Assembly (NCBI GenBank): GCA_017620015.1 | Contig: JAFZRE010000035.1 | Coordinates: forward strand, 1-64,000 | Length of the DNA: 64,000 nt | Direction of reading: 5' to 3' | Source of the DNA: Bacteroidales bacterium | GTDB lineage: Bacteria; Bacteroidota; Bacteroidia; Bacteroidales; ML635J-15 | Shown here: in pieces, positions 61,811-64,000 of the stretch | How positions within the stretch are numbered: position 1 is the first letter of the stretch | How the letters are laid out: each line of letters begins with the position of its first letter | Position numbers and translations under genes: made by a program | The notes under the pieces: generated by a model | Database searches by the model: none | Seen by the model: only the letters and a program-made list of their open reading frames with translations | What the model was told of the DNA's origin: nothing

Positions 61811-63122
61811 CACTAAGAAAATAATCGCAGCAATCGACATAGGAACTACAAAGATTGCTACCGTTGCCGCATGTGAGAATAACGGCAAATTCGATATTCT
61901 TGGCTTTGGAACTGCCCAGTCGAATGGAATCAAGCATGGAGTAGTGCGCAATATTGAGGATACTGTAAGGGCTATAACAGAATCTCTCAATCGTCTTGGA
62001 GAAGGCTATGATGCCGATTTCAAGGAAGTGTATGTAGGTATTGCTGGACAGTACGTTAAGACAACCGACAATACTTGTCGCGTGCTTGTGAACGGTATTG
62101 TTACAGAGAGGCATTTGACCGAACTTAGGGATATGGCAATGAACGTTGTGCGCCCTGGTTCTGAAACCATTGATGTCATATTGCTTTCGTATTCGATAAA
62201 CGGAACTGTCGTTGACAATCCTTTGGGTAAGCAATGCGAATATCTCTATGGAAATTTCCATGTCATTACGGGGCAGACTATGATGGTCAACAATATCAAG
62301 AAGTGTGTCGTTCAGGCAGGACTTGATGTCCGTACTGTCTTCCTTGAGCCACTTGCATCTGCCGAAGCTGTGCTTACCGATGAGGAAAAGCACAAGGGTG
62401 TCGCCTTGATTGATATAGGCGGTGGTACATCCGACCTTGCTGTGTATAAGGACGGTGAAGTCATCCATACTGCAGTCATTCCGATTGGCGGAGCAACTGT
62501 TACAGGCGACATTAGGGACAAGTTTGGCATAACATACGAACAGGCCGAAAGTATGAAGTGCTTGTACGGAAGTGCTGTGCATGTTTCTGGTCCCGATGTC
62601 AGCATAGAGGTTAAGACCGCAAAGGTCAACAGCAACATTTATGTTTCGCGCAACGAAATGTCCGAAGTCATTCAGGCTCGTATGGAGGAAATCTTGAATG
62701 CTGTTAAGTTCCAGCTTGAGACTGTGTATGCCGACAAGGTTCCTGCTGGCGTAGTGATGACTGGTGGCGGTTCGCTTGTTGCAAACCTCAACCAGCTTGC
62801 AAGTTTTATACTCAAGAACAGCATACGTTTGGCTAGCCCTATTTCTAACATCGAAGGCAAATTCGCCGATTCCCTAAAGAAACCACAGTATTCAACCGTT
62901 GTCGGACTTATAAAGAAAGGATTCGATTTTGAACAGGGACTTAGGAAGAAAGAATTGGTAGAACAGAAGCCTGAACCTATGCCCAAGCCCGAACCAGAAC
63001 CAACGCCGGAACCTGTTACGGAACCCGAGAAAAAGGAACCAGAAAAGAAACAGGAGAAGCCGAAGAGAAGATTTGGCGATATGTTTAGGAACTTGATGGA
63101 TAAAATAGATGAAGACGAATAG
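61803..63122 (+). CDS. ftsA: FtsA, actin-like membrane tether of the FtsZ ring
   Basis: 439 residues. Actin-fold landmarks are AAIDIGTTKIATVAA (phosphate 1), LIDIGGGTSDLAVYKDG (phosphate 2) and GVVMTGGGSLVANLNQLA. After the fold (about residue 380) comes a Pro/Glu repeat spacer (PKPEPEPTPEPVTEPEKKEPEK) and an amphipathic end (RRFGDMFRNLMDKI) that should insert into the membrane. The long Pro/Glu spacer is an odd feature compared with E. coli. ftsZ begins 20 bp downstream. Confidence 0.95.
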   Translation: MDDTKKIIAAIDIGTTKIATVAACENNGKFDILGFGTAQSNGIKHGVVRNIEDTVRAITESLNRLGEGYDADFKEVYVGIAGQYVKTTDNTCRVLVNGIVTERHLTELRDMAMNVVRPGSETIDVILLSYSINGTVVDNPLGKQCEYLYGNFHVITGQTMMVNNIKKCVVQAGLDVRTVFLEPLASAEAVLTDEEKHKGVALIDIGGGTSDLAVYKDGEVIHTAVIPIGGATVTGDIRDKFGITYEQAESMKCLYGSAVHVSGPDVSIEVKTAKVNSNIYVSRNEMSEVIQARMEEILNAVKFQLETVYADKVPAGVVMTGGGSLVANLNQLASFILKNSIRLASPISNIEGKFADSLKKPQYSTVVGLIKKGFDFEQGLRKKELVEQKPEPMPKPEPEPTPEPVTEPEKKEPEKKQEKPKRRFGDMFRNLMDKIDEDE

Positions 63123-63142
63123 TAACAACTAAATCTATTATT

Positions 63143-64000
63143 ATGGAATATAAATATAACGATGATTTCCAATGCATTTCGGCTACCGATGTCGCCGAGC
63201 AGAAAAATATAAAGATACAGCCTGTAAATGCTGATGGCATTTCTGTAGGACCAGACAATTCGGAAGATGTGCACAACATAATAAAGGTTATCGGTGTTGG
63301 TGGTGGCGGTAGCAATGCTGTTAACCAGCTAGCAAAATCAGGCATTATGGGTGTTGACCTCATTGTTTGTAATACCGACAGACAGGCTCTGAACGATAGC
63401 CTTGCATCCACAAAGATTCAGCTTGGCAAGAAGTTGACTTGTGGTCTTGGCGCAGGCAACGACCCTAAGGTCGGCGAAGATGCTGCAAAGGAAAACTTGC
63501 AGGAAGTAGTTGACCTATTTGACGATAATACCAAAATGGTTTTCGTGACAGCCGGTATGGGTGGTGGTACTGGAACTGGTGCAGCTCCTGTAATTGCTAA
63601 AGCTGCAAAGGACAATGGAATGCTTACTATTGGCGTTGTTACTGTGCCATTCACTACCGAAGGAACACAACGTATAAATCAGGCTAACGAAGGTGTGATG
63701 AAAATGCGTGAAGCAGTTGATGCACTATTGGTCATAAACGATGATAAGCTTATCGAATTTGACGACTGTACATTCTCCAATGCGTTCCAGAAGGCCGACG
63801 AGGTGGTTGTTACTGCAACAAAGGGTATCGCCGAAATAATAACAAGGCACGGTCATGTAAACGTTGACTTCCGCGATGTCAATTCTGTGATGAAGGATAG
63901 CGGTGTGGCTCTGCTCGGTTCTGCCGAAGCTTCGGGCGAAGGACGTGACATTAAGGCTATTTCCGAAGCATTGGATTCTCCATTGCTCCACGATAACGAT
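63143..64000 (+). CDS. ftsZ: FtsZ, tubulin-like division ring protein (truncated by the window edge)
   Basis: An ATG at 63143 opens a frame of 286 codons that reaches the end of the window without a stop. The N-terminal 45 residues are variable. The GTPase core follows: VIGVGGGGSNAVNQL, the tubulin signature AGMGGGTGTGAAPVIA, VVTVPFTTEG and NQANEGVMKMRE. GLGAGNDPKVGEDAA is also present. The C-terminal half of the core and the FtsA-binding tail lie outside the window. It closes the cluster as in most Bacteroidetes. Confidence 0.97.
   Translation, partial: MEYKYNDDFQCISATDVAEQKNIKIQPVNADGISVGPDNSEDVHNIIKVIGVGGGGSNAVNQLAKSGIMGVDLIVCNTDRQALNDSLASTKIQLGKKLTCGLGAGNDPKVGEDAAKENLQEVVDLFDDNTKMVFVTAGMGGGTGTGAAPVIAKAAKDNGMLTIGVVTVPFTTEGTQRINQANEGVMKMREAVDALLVINDDKLIEFDDCTFSNAFQKADEVVVTATKGIAEIITRHGHVNVDFRDVNSVMKDSGVALLGSAEASGEGRDIKAISEALDSPLLHDND

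Noticed and set aside
61758..62582. A 274-codon minus-strand frame opposite ftsA
   Set aside because: ftsA is unmistakable on the plus strand and the antisense product is cysteine-rich without a domain.
49150..64000. murF or ddl hidden in the division cluster
   Set aside because: All gaps between the genes are under 25 bp; both genes are absent here and must lie elsewhere, as is usual for Bacteroidetes.

Overview
ORGANISM. The window looks like a chromosomal piece of a member of the Bacteroidales (Bacteroidota), probably an uncultured lineage. The reasons are: many promoters with the Bacteroidetes-type -7 element TAnnTTTG and a TTTG -33 element 19-21 bp upstream; two large exported proteins ending in type IX secretion (T9SS) C-terminal sorting domains; many lipoproteins; the gene orders guaB-PPIase-lipoprotein-SurA and DUF4783-nadC; and a mur/fts cluster in Bacteroidetes order, without murF or ddl. 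The DNPR motif of MurE indicates a meso-diaminopimelate peptidoglycan. LAYOUT. (1) 1-13 kb is accessory. It holds a gene-free, repeat-rich leader, then a giant T9SS-sorted surface protein with four glycine-rich modules resembling the ALK/LTK glycine-rich domain. Next come one orphaned and one complete MntA/HepT (nucleotidyltransferase/HEPN) toxin-antitoxin module, set in low-complexity and palindromic repeats. (2) 12.9-17.3 kb has an exported barrel-like protein, an acyl-CoA synthetase, a methyltransferase and a flavodoxin-like protein. (3) 17.6-22.4 kb has a second T9SS surface protein (SprB-like repeats) and a YefM/YoeB-type toxin-antitoxin pair. (4) 22.4-37.4 kb is a mixed region: M20 peptidase, lipoprotein nitroreductase, ribosomal protein L31 type B, M23/LysM peptidase, tRNA-Glu, YebC, methionine aminopeptidase, an AlgI-like O-acyltransferase, a DUF3142-like lipoprotein overlapping a repeat protein, a Cys/His-rich lipoprotein and a cyclophilin. 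(5) 37.6-43.3 kb, minus strand, is a guaB plus periplasmic foldase (SurA/parvulin) operon. (6) 43.5-48.8 kb has DUF4783-nadC-yihY, a FISUMP lipoprotein, galE and gpsA. (7) 49.1-64.0 kb is the division and cell wall cluster mraZ-rsmH-ftsL-ftsI-murE-mraY-murD-ftsW-murG-murC-ftsQ-ftsA-ftsZ. It is preceded by a phased set of GTGGGA boxes that look like the MraZ operator; ftsZ runs off the end of the window. HOW THE GENES WORK TOGETHER. The last 15 kb make and remodel septal peptidoglycan from UDP-MurNAc to the FtsZ ring. The foldase operon presumably supports outer-membrane and surface protein assembly. The two T9SS substrates are cargo for a secretion machine encoded elsewhere. The spaces between transcription units carry at least eight families of short palindromic or low-complexity repeats, one of which seems to have entered the 5' end of the giant surface-protein gene.
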